Part shown: positions 54,076 to 63,311 of the stretch, piece after piece
Numbering within the stretch: position 1 is the first letter of the stretch
How the letters are laid out: each line of letters starts with the position of its first letter
Assembly (NCBI GenBank): GCA_942490885.1
Contig: CALNYT010000002.1
Coordinates: 2,604,001-2,668,000 of the forward strand
Reading direction: 5' to 3'
DNA from: Oceanirhabdus sp942490885
Lineage (GTDB): Bacteria; Bacillota; Clostridia; Clostridiales; Clostridiaceae
Length of the DNA stretch: 64,000 nucleotides
Program-made: the position numbers and the translations under genes
The notes under the pieces: model-generated
What the model was told of the DNA's origin: nothing
What the model saw: the letters and a program-made list of their open reading frames with translations, nothing else
Databases searched by the model: none

Positions 54076-55281
54076 ATGAAACTTTCAAACCGTATAAAAG
54101 ATATGCAATTTTCACCAATAAGGAAATTAGTTCCTTTTGCTCAAGAAGCAAAAAATAGAGGTATTGATATTTATCATTTGAATATCGGACAACCTGATAT
54201 TAAAACTCCTGAAACATTTATGGAAGCAGTTAGAAATTTTGATGATAAAGTTATTAAGTATGCTAATTCTCAAGGTGTTGAGTCTTGTGTAAAGTCTTTT
54301 CAAGAGTACTTTAAGCAATGGGATATGAATTTTGGAGACGATGAAATAATTGTAACTAATGGTGGTTCAGAAGCCTTAATGTTTGCTTTAATGGCTATAT
54401 GTGATCATGGTGATGAAATAATTATTCCAGAACCTTTTTATACAAATTACAATGGTTTCTCTGCTGTTGCAGGAGCTAAAGTTGTTCCATTTACAACAAA
54501 AGCAGAAGATGGCTTCCACTTACCTTCTAAAGAAGAAATCACTAGTAAAATTACAGATAAAACTAGAGCTATTATGATTTCAAATCCTGGTAATCCAACT
54601 GGAGTTGTTTACACTGAGGATGAGATAAGAATGTTAGCTGATCTTGCTAAGGAACATGATCTTTACCTAATTTCTGATGAAGTATATAGAGAATTTGTTT
54701 ATGATGGTTTAAAGTTTACTTCTCCTTATTATCTTGAGGATGTTAGAGAAAGAGTAATAATCATTGATTCTGTATCCAAACGTTATAGTGCATGTGGTGC
54801 TAGAATTGGTTTATTAGCTTCTAACAATACTGAACTAATGAAAGAAGTTATGAAATTAGCTCAATCAAGATTATGTGTTTCTACTTTAGACCAAATTGGT
54901 TCAGCAAATTTAATTAACACTCCTGCATCATATTTAGAAGAAGTATTTGCTGAATATGATAAGAGAAGAAATATTCTTTACAAGAAACTTAAAGAAATTC
55001 CAGATGTTATTTGTGAAAAACCAACTGGAGCATTCTACGTTGTAGTGAAATTACCTGTAGATTCAGGAGAAGACTTTGCAAAATGGCTTTTAACTGATTT
55101 TAGCGTTAATAATAAGACTGTTATGGTAGCTCCTGCACAAGGATTCTATGCTACTCCTGGTCTTGGTCAAGATGAAATTAGAATATCTTATTGTTTAAAC
55201 TGTGAAGCTTTAGCAGATGCTATGGATATTCTAAAAGCTGGTGTAGAAGAATACAGAAGAACTAAGATGAATATAAAATAA
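54076..55281 (+). CDS. Class I aminotransferase (aspartate/aromatic type)
   Basis: 401 residues. YHLNIGQPDIKTPE near 35, VTNGGSEALMFAL near 96, ISNPGNPTGVVY near 172, SDEVYREFVYDG near 208 and the cofactor lysine in IDSVSKRYSACGARIG near 238. Together these fit the AspC/PatA subgroup. ATG 54076 follows TAGGGGGCG. It is probably cotranscribed with the upstream aminotransferase, ending at a strong terminator. Substrate not determined. Confidence 0.88.
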   Translation: MKLSNRIKDMQFSPIRKLVPFAQEAKNRGIDIYHLNIGQPDIKTPETFMEAVRNFDDKVIKYANSQGVESCVKSFQEYFKQWDMNFGDDEIIVTNGGSEALMFALMAICDHGDEIIIPEPFYTNYNGFSAVAGAKVVPFTTKAEDGFHLPSKEEITSKITDKTRAIMISNPGNPTGVVYTEDEIRMLADLAKEHDLYLISDEVYREFVYDGLKFTSPYYLEDVRERVIIIDSVSKRYSACGARIGLLASNNTELMKEVMKLAQSRLCVSTLDQIGSANLINTPASYLEEVFAEYDKRRNILYKKLKEIPDVICEKPTGAFYVVVKLPVDSGEDFAKWLLTDFSVNNKTVMVAPAQGFYATPGLGQDEIRISYCLNCEALADAMDILKAGVEEYRRTKMNIK

Positions 55282-55290
55282 TATATATTA

Positions 55291-55320
55291 AAAAAGAGTT
55301 GAAATATTTCAACTCTTTTT
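55291..55320. terminator. Terminator after the aminotransferase operon
   Basis: AAAAAGAGTTGAAA pairs exactly with TTTCAACTCTTTTT. It can serve the convergent GNAT gene as well. Confidence 0.9.
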
Positions 55321-55346
55321 CCTAGCTTATTTTAAAAGTTAATATA

Positions 55347-56201
55347 TTATTTTCTTTTCCAATAGATGGTATCACTAATCTGATTAAAACCAATCATACT
55401 ATAAAGCTTCAATGCAATATCATTATCTTTAAGTACTTTAATCTTCAGCTTTTTATAGCCCCATGAATGCGCTTTATTTAGTAGAAGTTTTAGAAAATAT
55501 TTACCAAGTCCTTTATTTCGATAGTTTCTAAGAATACCAAAATTAACGAGGTACAACTCTTTTCTCATTAGAATTAACTGACCGTAACCTATTACTGTGT
55601 CATTATAAGTCAAAAAGTAACTACCATTATTAAGATAGTACTCTTGCATCATATCTAGTTCAATATCACTCACTGTTAAAGGTGTCCTATTTTTTCTATA
55701 AAATATTGAGTTCTGTATTTCCACTCTAGTCCATTCATCTCTTCTCTTTTTAAAAGGTCGTATATTATAGTTATTATAATTTTCTATTGGATATTCTTTA
55801 AGATCAATTTCCATATCAATAATACTTTGGTCTCTTTCGAAGCCAAGTTCTCTAAGATATTCATTACATTTTGCATTTATTGATGTAACATAATCTATCT
55901 CTTTGAATTTATCAAAATAACCAGATAAAACGAAAAGCGTTTCCTTATTAATGGTGTCTAAAAATAGAGATTTAATTTTGGCAGTTGAATTCTTATGACT
56001 ATTCATCCAAAAGTATCCTATAATCTTCTGTTTTGGATTCATAATAAAAAGTAGATTTTTCCGTAATAATACTTTATCAAAAAAAGATGCTCGACTATAT
56101 TCATAATTGAAATTTTCATTTAAAATGTTGAATTCACTCGCTTTTTTATAATCTACATTATTACTAATTAAATATCGATTACCTTTAACAACTTTATGCA
56201 T
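55347..56201 (-). CDS. GNAT-family N-acetyltransferase
   Basis: 284 residues. The C-terminal half carries the acetyl-CoA fold: NDTVIGYGQLILMRKELYLV, then FGILRNYRNKGLGKYFLKLL (motif A, R-x-x-G-x-G-like) near 222 and ALKLYSMIGFNQISDTIYWK near the end. The N-terminal half may be a degenerate second GNAT domain. GGAGG lies just before the first of two adjacent ATGs; the second (56201) has better spacing. The stop of the CotS-like gene lies only 9 bases upstream, so they are cotranscribed, perhaps in spore formation. Confidence 0.82.
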   Translation of the reverse strand: MHKVVKGNRYLISNNVDYKKASEFNILNENFNYEYSRASFFDKVLLRKNLLFIMNPKQKIIGYFWMNSHKNSTAKIKSLFLDTINKETLFVLSGYFDKFKEIDYVTSINAKCNEYLRELGFERDQSIIDMEIDLKEYPIENYNNYNIRPFKKRRDEWTRVEIQNSIFYRKNRTPLTVSDIELDMMQEYYLNNGSYFLTYNDTVIGYGQLILMRKELYLVNFGILRNYRNKGLGKYFLKLLLNKAHSWGYKKLKIKVLKDNDIALKLYSMIGFNQISDTIYWKRK

Positions 56202-56209
56202 CATACCTC

Positions 56210-57262
56210 CTAATACTCATACTCATTTATAAATTCAATGAATCCATTTATGAATTTTTTGCCTCTCAGAGAATATGTTGTAACTCTCTTGAAGTTATTA
56301 ATATACTTACTTTCAGACCAATCTTTTTTTGTAAAATATCTTCTTTTTCCAAGTCTATAAAATTTATAAGGAAAGATAACCATTGCAAACAATAATTTTA
56401 GTTCATTTTTAGTTAGCAAATGATTTTTATTATACTCTGTAATTATGTCTATAGTAAAATCAAGATGTTCATCTACTTGTGAATAATGGTATGTTTTCAT
56501 TAAAATTTCATATAAATCTTGAACCCTTAAATTAATTGTACACTTAGATAAATTATTAAAATAGATTTGATTATTTATAAGCTGTAGTTCTTCATTTCTA
56601 AATTTATTTATGCAAATTACTTTATTGATTTCACCATCATTTATTAAAGAGTTTACTGATATATCTTTTATTTGAGAGAGTGAAATTAAAGCGAGGTTTG
56701 TATAATAAGGTAAACATTTTAAATACATTTCATCAAACCGACTTATCACATTTCTATTATTAATTATACTTGTAATTCTATCAAATGAATATATGTTTTC
56801 CATAATGTTTTTTGATAAATTTTTCACCTTATCTTTGAGGTTAACACTTTTTAAGTTAACATTAATCGATGATGTATGAAATTCACTTAAATTATAAGCA
56901 AGCAATTTAACGTGTTCTTTCTTTTTAAACTCAAATTGTATTCCGTTATTATACAATGTAAGATAATAATATGATTTATGACTCTTATAAAAATACTCAC
57001 CGTTTCTTGATTTTAATACTTTTAAAGTATTGGTAATGTTTTTCTCATTAAGAAAATTTGCAAGGTTAAATTGATTATATATCTCCCCTCGCCTATTAAA
57101 GACCTTATTTATTTTATAAATGAAATTGTTGCTGTCATATAAAAGATATTCCTCACCTATTCTATAAGCAGTCTTAGGACTTAAATCATATCTTGAAGCC
57201 ATCTTTAAGATGAGGCTTATCTCTTTATCCGTTAGTACTTGCTTAATATCATTATTAATCAG
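56210..57262 (-). CDS. CotS-like spore coat protein (kinase-fold), start uncertain
   Basis: The clear part runs from ATG 57202 (330 residues): MASRYDLSPKTAYRIGEEYL, EFHTSSINVNL, RFDEMYLKCLPYYTNLALIS and LLFAMVIFPYKFYRLGKRRY. This pattern is CotS/YutH-type coat protein of sporulating Firmicutes, related to aminoglycoside phosphotransferases without their catalytic set. In-frame coding continues upstream to CTG 57262 (INNDIKQVLTDKEISLILK), directly after a strong AGGAGGGGG. The only ATG near that site is out of frame. So translation may begin at CTG or a frame error exists near the 5' end. Confidence 0.72.
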   Translation of the reverse strand: MINNDIKQVLTDKEISLILKMASRYDLSPKTAYRIGEEYLLYDSNNFIYKINKVFNRRGEIYNQFNLANFLNEKNITNTLKVLKSRNGEYFYKSHKSYYYLTLYNNGIQFEFKKKEHVKLLAYNLSEFHTSSINVNLKSVNLKDKVKNLSKNIMENIYSFDRITSIINNRNVISRFDEMYLKCLPYYTNLALISLSQIKDISVNSLINDGEINKVICINKFRNEELQLINNQIYFNNLSKCTINLRVQDLYEILMKTYHYSQVDEHLDFTIDIITEYNKNHLLTKNELKLLFAMVIFPYKFYRLGKRRYFTKKDWSESKYINNFKRVTTYSLRGKKFINGFIEFINEYEY

Positions 57263-57356
57263 TACCCCCTCCTAAAGCTTGCTGTGAAATAAACCTTATT
57301 AAATTATATGGGATAACATCTATAGATTAGTACATATTTTTCTTTTAATATTACAT

Positions 57357-57388
57357 AAAAAAGCTAAGTGCAGTAGCCCTAGCTTTTC
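57357..57388 (-). terminator. Terminator after ispH
   Basis: On the minus strand AAAAGCTAG pairs with TTAGCTTTT across a 13-base loop, followed by TTTATG. Confidence 0.7.
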
Positions 57389-57400
57389 TAGTAATAATAT

Positions 57401-58246
57401 TTATGAAATTTTCAAGAAATTAACTATATCTTCAATAATCCATTTTGGAGTTGATGCTCCTGCTGTAACTCCAATTATGTTAATATCTTTTAAACGGTCC
57501 ATTTTTATGTCATTAACATTTGATATTAATTGAGTATTTTTGCAATACTCACTACATATATCATAAAGTTTTTTTGTATTAGAACTATTTTTCCCACCAA
57601 TAACAATAACAGCCGGAACAGATTGAGCTAATTTTTTAGCTGCCATTTGTCTTTCAGTTGTTGCATTACATATTGTATTAATAGCTATAACTTCTTTGCC
57701 AGTATTAATCTCTTTAATTGCTTTTACAATTCTATCCCAAATTTCTTTTTTTTCAGTAGTTTGTGATAGAATACAGATGTTTTTATCAAATGAGTGTATT
57801 TCTTTTTCGTCTCTAGTAATAAATGCAGTATTATTACACCAACCATTGATTCCAATAATTTCAGTGTGATTTTTATCACCAACAAGTACAATCTGGTAAC
57901 CCTTTTCATAGTATTCACGTGCTTCATTTTGAATTCTCTTCACAAATGGGCATGTGCAATCAATTACATTATCAAATTCCCCTCTAAGCTTATTTTCAAT
58001 TTCTTCTGTGACACCATGTGATCTAATAATAATTTCATCACATTTTTGAAGGGTTTGAATTTCATCATTGTTAACAGGCCCTACACCTTTTTCACTAAGG
58101 TATTTTATAGCTTCTTCATTGTGAATAAGAGGCCCAAATGTATACGTAATAACATTTTTATCTTTAGATTTTTTAAGAGCAGTTTCATATGCTCTATCAA
58201 CTCCGAAGCAAAAACCAGATTTGTCAGCAATTATTACTTCTCTCAT
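57401..58246 (-). CDS. ispH: 4-hydroxy-3-methylbut-2-enyl diphosphate reductase IspH
   Basis: Last step of the MEP route to isopentenyl and dimethylallyl diphosphate, the latter also being MiaA's substrate. 281 residues with the three cluster cysteines in SGFCFGVDRAY (Cys13), DCTCPFVKR and TICNATTERQ, and the HxxE segment in RSHGVTEE. Normal length for the stand-alone enzyme; the fused ribosomal S1 domains seen in some clostridia are absent. It starts 8 bases after cmk. Confidence 0.95.
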   Translation of the reverse strand: MREVIIADKSGFCFGVDRAYETALKKSKDKNVITYTFGPLIHNEEAIKYLSEKGVGPVNNDEIQTLQKCDEIIIRSHGVTEEIENKLRGEFDNVIDCTCPFVKRIQNEAREYYEKGYQIVLVGDKNHTEIIGINGWCNNTAFITRDEKEIHSFDKNICILSQTTEKKEIWDRIVKAIKEINTGKEVIAINTICNATTERQMAAKKLAQSVPAVIVIGGKNSSNTKKLYDICSEYCKNTQLISNVNDIKMDRLKDINIIGVTAGASTPKWIIEDIVNFLKIS

Positions 58247-58254
58247 TTTATCAC

Positions 58255-58902
58255 CTACTTATTTACATAATTCATTATCTCGTTAACCACTTCTGAGATA
58301 GTTAATTTAGTGGAATCAATCTCTATAGCATCATCAGCCTTCATAAGAGGATCTGTTTCTCTTGTGCTATCTATATGATCTCTTCTTTTAATATCTTCTA
58401 ATAATTCATTATAGTCCACTTCTATGCCTTTATTCTTATATTCATTAAATCTACGATTAGCGCGCTCTTCCGCTGTGGCGCTTAAAAAGAATTTAAATTG
58501 TGCATCTTTCAATACTACTGTACCAATATCTCTACCATCCATTATTACATCAAATTTTTTAGCCATGTCTTGCATTTTTTTAACTAACATACGTCTAACA
58601 TTTGGAACAGCAGCATAATTTGATACGTTATTACTTATTTCAGGTAAGATTACTTTTTCACTAATATTAGCACCATCCATAAATAATTGGTCATTTTCAA
58701 AGTATAAATCTGTTTGTTCGATTAATTCTTCTAATTCCTCTACACATTTATAAGAAACATTTTCTTTAAGGGCCTTTAATGTTATAGCTCTATACATTGC
58801 TCCCGTATTAATATACATCAAGTTTAATTTTTCACCGAGTATTTTAGCAATTGTACTCTTACCAGAACCCGCTGGTCCATCTATTGCAATATTCTTGTTC
58901 AT
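58255..58902 (-). CDS. cmk: Cytidylate kinase
   Basis: Phosphorylates CMP and dCMP. 215 residues: P-loop DGPAGSGKSTIAK near 7, the NMP-binding YINTGAMYRA near 31, DGRDIGTVV near 120 and RRDHIDSTRE near 173. ATG after AGGTAAC. In the same minus-strand operon as the YhiN-type gene (17 bases upstream) and ispH (8 bases downstream). Confidence 0.95.
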   Translation of the reverse strand: MNKNIAIDGPAGSGKSTIAKILGEKLNLMYINTGAMYRAITLKALKENVSYKCVEELEELIEQTDLYFENDQLFMDGANISEKVILPEISNNVSNYAAVPNVRRMLVKKMQDMAKKFDVIMDGRDIGTVVLKDAQFKFFLSATAEERANRRFNEYKNKGIEVDYNELLEDIKRRDHIDSTRETDPLMKADDAIEIDSTKLTISEVVNEIMNYVNK

Positions 58903-58919
58903 TATGTTACCTCCGTTTA

Positions 58920-60143
58920 TTAATCAATACTATTTCCAGCTAAATATCCTGTTGAATATGCAATTTGAAGGTTATATCCTCCAGTAAATGCATCAACATC
59001 GATAACTTCACCAGCAAAAGATAAGTTTTCAACTATTTTTGATTTCATTGTAGATGGATCAACTTCTTTTGTGTTTATTCCCCCAGAAGTTATAATGGCT
59101 TCTTTAATTGATCTCAAAGAAACTATGTCAATTGGTAGGTTCTGAAGAATATTAACTAACTTAAGTCTTTCATCTTTAGTAATTGAATTTACTTTTTTCA
59201 AAGGATCAATGTCACTTAACTGTATAATAATATCTATCATTTTTTTAGGTAATAGTTCTCCTAAGGAGTTTTTAAAATCTTTATTAAGGTATTTTTCAAA
59301 ATCTTTCTGTATCCTAATATCTAACTCTTTAGCGTTTAAAGCTGGTTTCAAATTAACAGTACAGCTTAATTCCTGTAAATTTTCTCTGTTTATAACACTA
59401 CTAGCACTAAGAACTAACGGACCACTAACACCGAAATGGGTAAATAGTAACTCACCAAATCCTGAATACAAAACTTTCTTTTGTTTTTTTATAGTCAATT
59501 CAACATTCTTTAAGGTAAGACCTTGTAGCGATTTTATCCACTCTTCTTCACATTCAAAAGGAACTAAAGCTGGAACAATATCTTCTATGGTATGGCCTAG
59601 TTTTTCAGACATTAAAAAGCCTTCTCCTGTTGAACCAGTTGTAGGATATGATACTCCGCCTGTTGCAAATATGAAATGATCTCCTTTAACCTCTTGGCCA
59701 TCCAAAAGAATAACACTATTTATTCTTTTACCATCATAATTAACTTTAGTAACTTTTGTATTTAATCGAATATCTACATTATTACTTCTTAGAATCTTAC
59801 TAAATGTTTTAATAACATCAGAAGATTTATCGCTTTCAGGAAATACCCTATCTCCGCGTTCAATTTTTAACTCTAATCCTGCTTCTCTTAACATATCCAT
59901 CATATTCTCATTTGTAAATGAATAAAGTGAGCTATATAAAAAATGTGGATTTCTTGGTATTTGTTCAAAAAATTCATTGATATCCTTTGCATTAGTTATA
60001 TTGCATCTTCCCTTACCTGTTATATATAATTTCTTACCAAGTTTCTCATTCTTTTCTATTAAAACAACATTGTGATTCTTACTAGCTGTAATGGCAGCCA
60101 TCATTCCTGCTGGACCGCCTCCAATAACGATTACTTTTGTCAT
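58920..60143 (-). CDS. YhiN/HI0933-family FAD-dependent oxidoreductase
   Basis: 407 residues. The FAD Rossmann motif VIVIGGGPAGMMAAI lies at the N-terminus, KKLYITGKGRCNITNAK near 40, GGVSYPTTGSTGEGF near 162, and the C-terminal SFAGEVIDVDAFTGGYNLQ near 375. All are hallmarks of this conserved but uncharacterised family. GGAGGATAAT lies before the ATG. First gene of the YhiN-cmk-ispH cluster. Substrate is unknown. Confidence 0.88.
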   Translation of the reverse strand: MTKVIVIGGGPAGMMAAITASKNHNVVLIEKNEKLGKKLYITGKGRCNITNAKDINEFFEQIPRNPHFLYSSLYSFTNENMMDMLREAGLELKIERGDRVFPESDKSSDVIKTFSKILRSNNVDIRLNTKVTKVNYDGKRINSVILLDGQEVKGDHFIFATGGVSYPTTGSTGEGFLMSEKLGHTIEDIVPALVPFECEEEWIKSLQGLTLKNVELTIKKQKKVLYSGFGELLFTHFGVSGPLVLSASSVINRENLQELSCTVNLKPALNAKELDIRIQKDFEKYLNKDFKNSLGELLPKKMIDIIIQLSDIDPLKKVNSITKDERLKLVNILQNLPIDIVSLRSIKEAIITSGGINTKEVDPSTMKSKIVENLSFAGEVIDVDAFTGGYNLQIAYSTGYLAGNSID

Positions 60144-60248
60144 ATTATCCTCCGTATAGTAACTTCTATGAATTAATATATTTCTTCATTATATATACTA
60201 TAGTAAATTATTAGTTTTTTCAATAAATCTCTGTAAAATAATAAATAT

Positions 60249-60280
60249 AAAACGACTTTAATTTAACTTAAAGTCGTTTT
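60249..60280. terminator. Terminator of the metallophosphoesterase unit
   Basis: AAAACGACTTTAA pairs exactly with TTAAAGTCGTTTT around a 6-base loop, with T-rich flanks. Confidence 0.9.
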
Positions 60281-60283
60281 ATA

Positions 60284-61300
60284 TTATTTATTTTGGCCTC
60301 TAACAAAGTCAGAAACAACAGTTGTAAGCGGAACAGGTTCTACCTCAAACAAACCATCATGATTTATTGTGATTAAAGTCCCACCTCTTTGAGTATATTT
60401 TTTACTAATATCTGAATATCCCAAGAAGTCAATTGACATACCATATGTCATCATGATGCCCTGATAAGTTAGTGAAAGAGTATTTAAATGGTCATGACCA
60501 CAGAAAATTCCTTTAATTATATCATTTTCTTCTGCCTTTTCAAAGAAGTCGGATTCATATTTTGATATTCCAAAATAATCGTTATTTTCACCAATACTAC
60601 CAAAATTATATTCAACACTTTTATCTCCAAGTTTCATCTTCTCATATGCATCCTTGAACTCTGGTAGCGGCATATGAAAAAAAGCCAACGCTTTTAAATC
60701 AATATTTTGTTTTTTAAGTTTGGACAACTCTTCCATACACCATTCTGTTTGATCTTGATGAATGCAATCAAATCCACTATAGAACCATCCATTCCTGTAC
60801 ATATTTGAATCTAAAATAACAAGCGCCATTAGTAATTTCTCGTTATTATCATGTAACTTTATTATGTAATTACCTATACCAGTGAGATTTTTATCCCCTT
60901 TATCGAAAATACTATATTTGCCATCTAAAATTATCTCTGAAATTTGATTTTTATCACCTTTTGATCCCATTTCAATATCATGATTACCATACAAAAATGC
61001 ATAAGGAATCTTAAATGAATCCATAAATTCAACTAGTTTTTTAGCCTGTTTAATATTGTTTCTTGTTCCAGTTTTTATTATGTAAGGAAAAATTGAATCT
61101 CCTGTTAGAATAATTAAATCAGGATTTGTTTTTTCTATAATTTTTGTTACAGCATCCATACCTAATTTATCTTGCTTTTTAGATAGTATTCCAAATCCAA
61201 AATGCAAATCAGTTAATTGTAATATTTTATACGGCCCTTCACCTATTTTTAAAACAAAATGATTATCTTTATCTTTGTAAAACATAGGATTATTATACAT
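60284..61300 (-). CDS. Calcineurin-like metallophosphoesterase
   Basis: 338 residues. Metal motifs LQLTDLHFGF near 27, ILTGDSIF near 67, YGNHDIEMG near 105, and the late FHMPLPEF and IFCGHDHLN near 260. Complete active site for a di-metal phosphoesterase of the PAP/Icc type. I choose ATG 61300 because TTGGAGGAAT sits right before it; a TTG 15 bases upstream lies inside that site. Cytoplasmic. It follows the transporter gene by 19 bases, so both form one operon. Substrate unknown. Confidence 0.87.
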   Translation of the reverse strand: MYNNPMFYKDKDNHFVLKIGEGPYKILQLTDLHFGFGILSKKQDKLGMDAVTKIIEKTNPDLIILTGDSIFPYIIKTGTRNNIKQAKKLVEFMDSFKIPYAFLYGNHDIEMGSKGDKNQISEIILDGKYSIFDKGDKNLTGIGNYIIKLHDNNEKLLMALVILDSNMYRNGWFYSGFDCIHQDQTEWCMEELSKLKKQNIDLKALAFFHMPLPEFKDAYEKMKLGDKSVEYNFGSIGENNDYFGISKYESDFFEKAEENDIIKGIFCGHDHLNTLSLTYQGIMMTYGMSIDFLGYSDISKKYTQRGGTLITINHDGLFEVEPVPLTTVVSDFVRGQNK

Positions 61301-61319
61301 AGCTAATTCCTCCAATTTA

Positions 61320-62474
61320 TTACGTCAATGGCAGCATAGCTCCAACTGCACAAATTATAGTAGATATTACCATTATAACTTGAAATGGCAATGTTCCAAT
61401 TTTTCCACAGATTGGACTAACACCAGCTTTTTTCCTTGATTTATTATATGTAAATATAAGCATAATAGCAACAAGTACTACCACTCCAGACATTATTCTT
61501 GTCAAAATAATAAAACTACTTACACCAAATATAGCGAATAGTAAGGAAGGTATTGTAGCTACTAACCAACAAACCTTATTATTTATTCCAATCTGTTCAT
61601 GGACCACATCTCGAAGACTTAAGGTATTTGACCAGAATGTCGTTAGAAGGGCAAATAATGAAAACACCCCAGCAAGAATGGCTGCCCATCCTCCAATACT
61701 CTCACCTAATTGAACATAAGCAAGTTCTTTATCTAATGGACCTTTCACCCCTAACAAAACAGTTGTTGTTACAATTAAGACGAAAATTGATGATATGGCA
61801 AAACCTAAGAAAATTGAAGTCCTAATTTTCTTTACATTACCATTCAATCCTTTAACCGATTGGATAACAGCTTGGTTTGCAGAAGTAGCAAAAACAACCA
61901 TGCTAAATAACCCTAAAAGATTATTGATATGCATTTTTGATGCCTGCAATTCATTTAGTGGTTGTATGAATGTTCCCACGCTCATCGCTACTACGATAAC
62001 CATCAAAACACATACTGTATACTTTTGAGCAATTCCTACAGTCTTCATTCCCATGAAAACTACGATACCAGCTAAAAGATAGTATATTACTTGTGCAGCT
62101 GAAAATGATATTTGCAGCCAGTTTTGAATGATTTGGGCTCCACCATTAATGTTACCACTGACACCAAGAATAATTGCTAATCCGTAAACTGTAAACATAA
62201 TCCAACTAAAGATCTTTTTTGATTCACCTTTGAATAATTCGCCTTCGAAACTTTTAACAAGCTGAACTCCACCATTATTATACGATAACTCAGCAATAAG
62301 TAAGTGCAAGACAACATTAATAAAATATGCAAATATGACCATCCAGATAACGTCTCTAAGACTGTTTTTAGTTGCTAAATAAGGAACTGCTATAATACCC
62401 GTACCAATACTATGTCCAACAATCATACTCGTTGCTTCAAATACAGTAAAATTAGCTTCACTTTGTATTCTCAT
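61320..62474 (-). CDS. Amino acid transporter of the aromatic/HAAAP-APC type
   Basis: 384 residues with about 11 hydrophobic segments. The first carries SMIVGHSIGTGIIAVPYLAT, the G-rich unwound helix of APC-superfamily substrate sites. The size and the FATSANQAVIQSVKGLNGN loop near 195 resemble the hydroxy/aromatic amino-acid permease group. GGAGGGGGGAT precedes the ATG. Integral membrane protein. Specificity for tryptophan, tyrosine or serine cannot be settled here. Confidence 0.82.
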   Translation of the reverse strand: MRIQSEANFTVFEATSMIVGHSIGTGIIAVPYLATKNSLRDVIWMVIFAYFINVVLHLLIAELSYNNGGVQLVKSFEGELFKGESKKIFSWIMFTVYGLAIILGVSGNINGGAQIIQNWLQISFSAAQVIYYLLAGIVVFMGMKTVGIAQKYTVCVLMVIVVAMSVGTFIQPLNELQASKMHINNLLGLFSMVVFATSANQAVIQSVKGLNGNVKKIRTSIFLGFAISSIFVLIVTTTVLLGVKGPLDKELAYVQLGESIGGWAAILAGVFSLFALLTTFWSNTLSLRDVVHEQIGINNKVCWLVATIPSLLFAIFGVSSFIILTRIMSGVVVLVAIMLIFTYNKSRKKAGVSPICGKIGTLPFQVIMVISTIICAVGAMLPLT

Positions 62475-62622
62475 TCATATCCCCCCTCCATATTATAATT
62501 ATACAAATTTCTAAATATTCCTTTAAAATATTCCATTAAAATATTTATTAATATCAAAATTTGTATAATTTTCAATGCACTCACTCTCTTTGTAAAAATA
62601 ATATTTAAAGTAACTGTTCAGC

Positions 62623-62727
62623 TATAGAGATTCCAGTACGAAAATTTATTTATACTTGTTCCAAAATCTCAGCGTATCAATGAGTTATGGACACGTATAA
62701 ATAAAGATTTGAGTTGGAATCTCTATA
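62623..62727. repeat. 105-bp palindromic repeat, copy 2 (MITE-like)
   Basis: Differs from 48931-49035 at only two positions. Its terminal inverted repeats are perfect (TATAGAGATTCCA with TGGAATCTCTATA). It lies upstream of the amino acid transporter start. The rest of 62475-63311 shows only the hairpin at 63025 and probable IS ends, and no gene. Confidence 0.85.
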
Positions 62728-63024
62728 TTGGAAAATTTCGATAGCTGTTTTATTATTTTTAGGTACAACAAATAGAGATAAATCCATATATCTATACAAC
62801 AAATATTTTAAAACGCTAACTTGTACTAATGTAGGATCAAAGAAATTTTTTGTTTATTTATATCTGTGTTAATAGTTATTTTTTTAGCTTAATTTTGCTT
62901 GTTTTTTCAATAGAAATTGGTTTTTGATAGTCTATTATGATTTTATTGTTTTGGGTCAAAAGATTGAATAAACTTAATTAGCGGTTTGGGAGGAAACGAA
63001 TGAAAAGTGGAATAAAAATTGAAT

Positions 63025-63057
63025 GGCTATAAAAAAGAGTCAATCTTTTTTATAGCC
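63025..63057. terminator. 14-bp perfect inverted repeat with T/A runs
   Basis: GGCTATAAAAAAGA pairs exactly with TCTTTTTTATAGCC around a 5-base loop. It may end transcripts from either side. Confidence 0.6.
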
Positions 63058-63311
63058 TTAATCAAGATTTGAGAATGTAATTATATATATATGTTTAAAA
63101 GATATTTACATGTGTATTTCGCAAACTTCTTTAGTATAAGTGTTTATTTTAGTAAATACTTGATGGTCAGAAGCCCAGGGAAAACGCATACATAAATAGG
63201 GTGATTTGAGATTTTTTTATTCTTATAAAAATAATTAACTTAAAGATCCCAAAACTGAATATTCAGAAATTACACCCTATATTTACCCTGTAAGTATTTT
63301 TTGATTATTTT

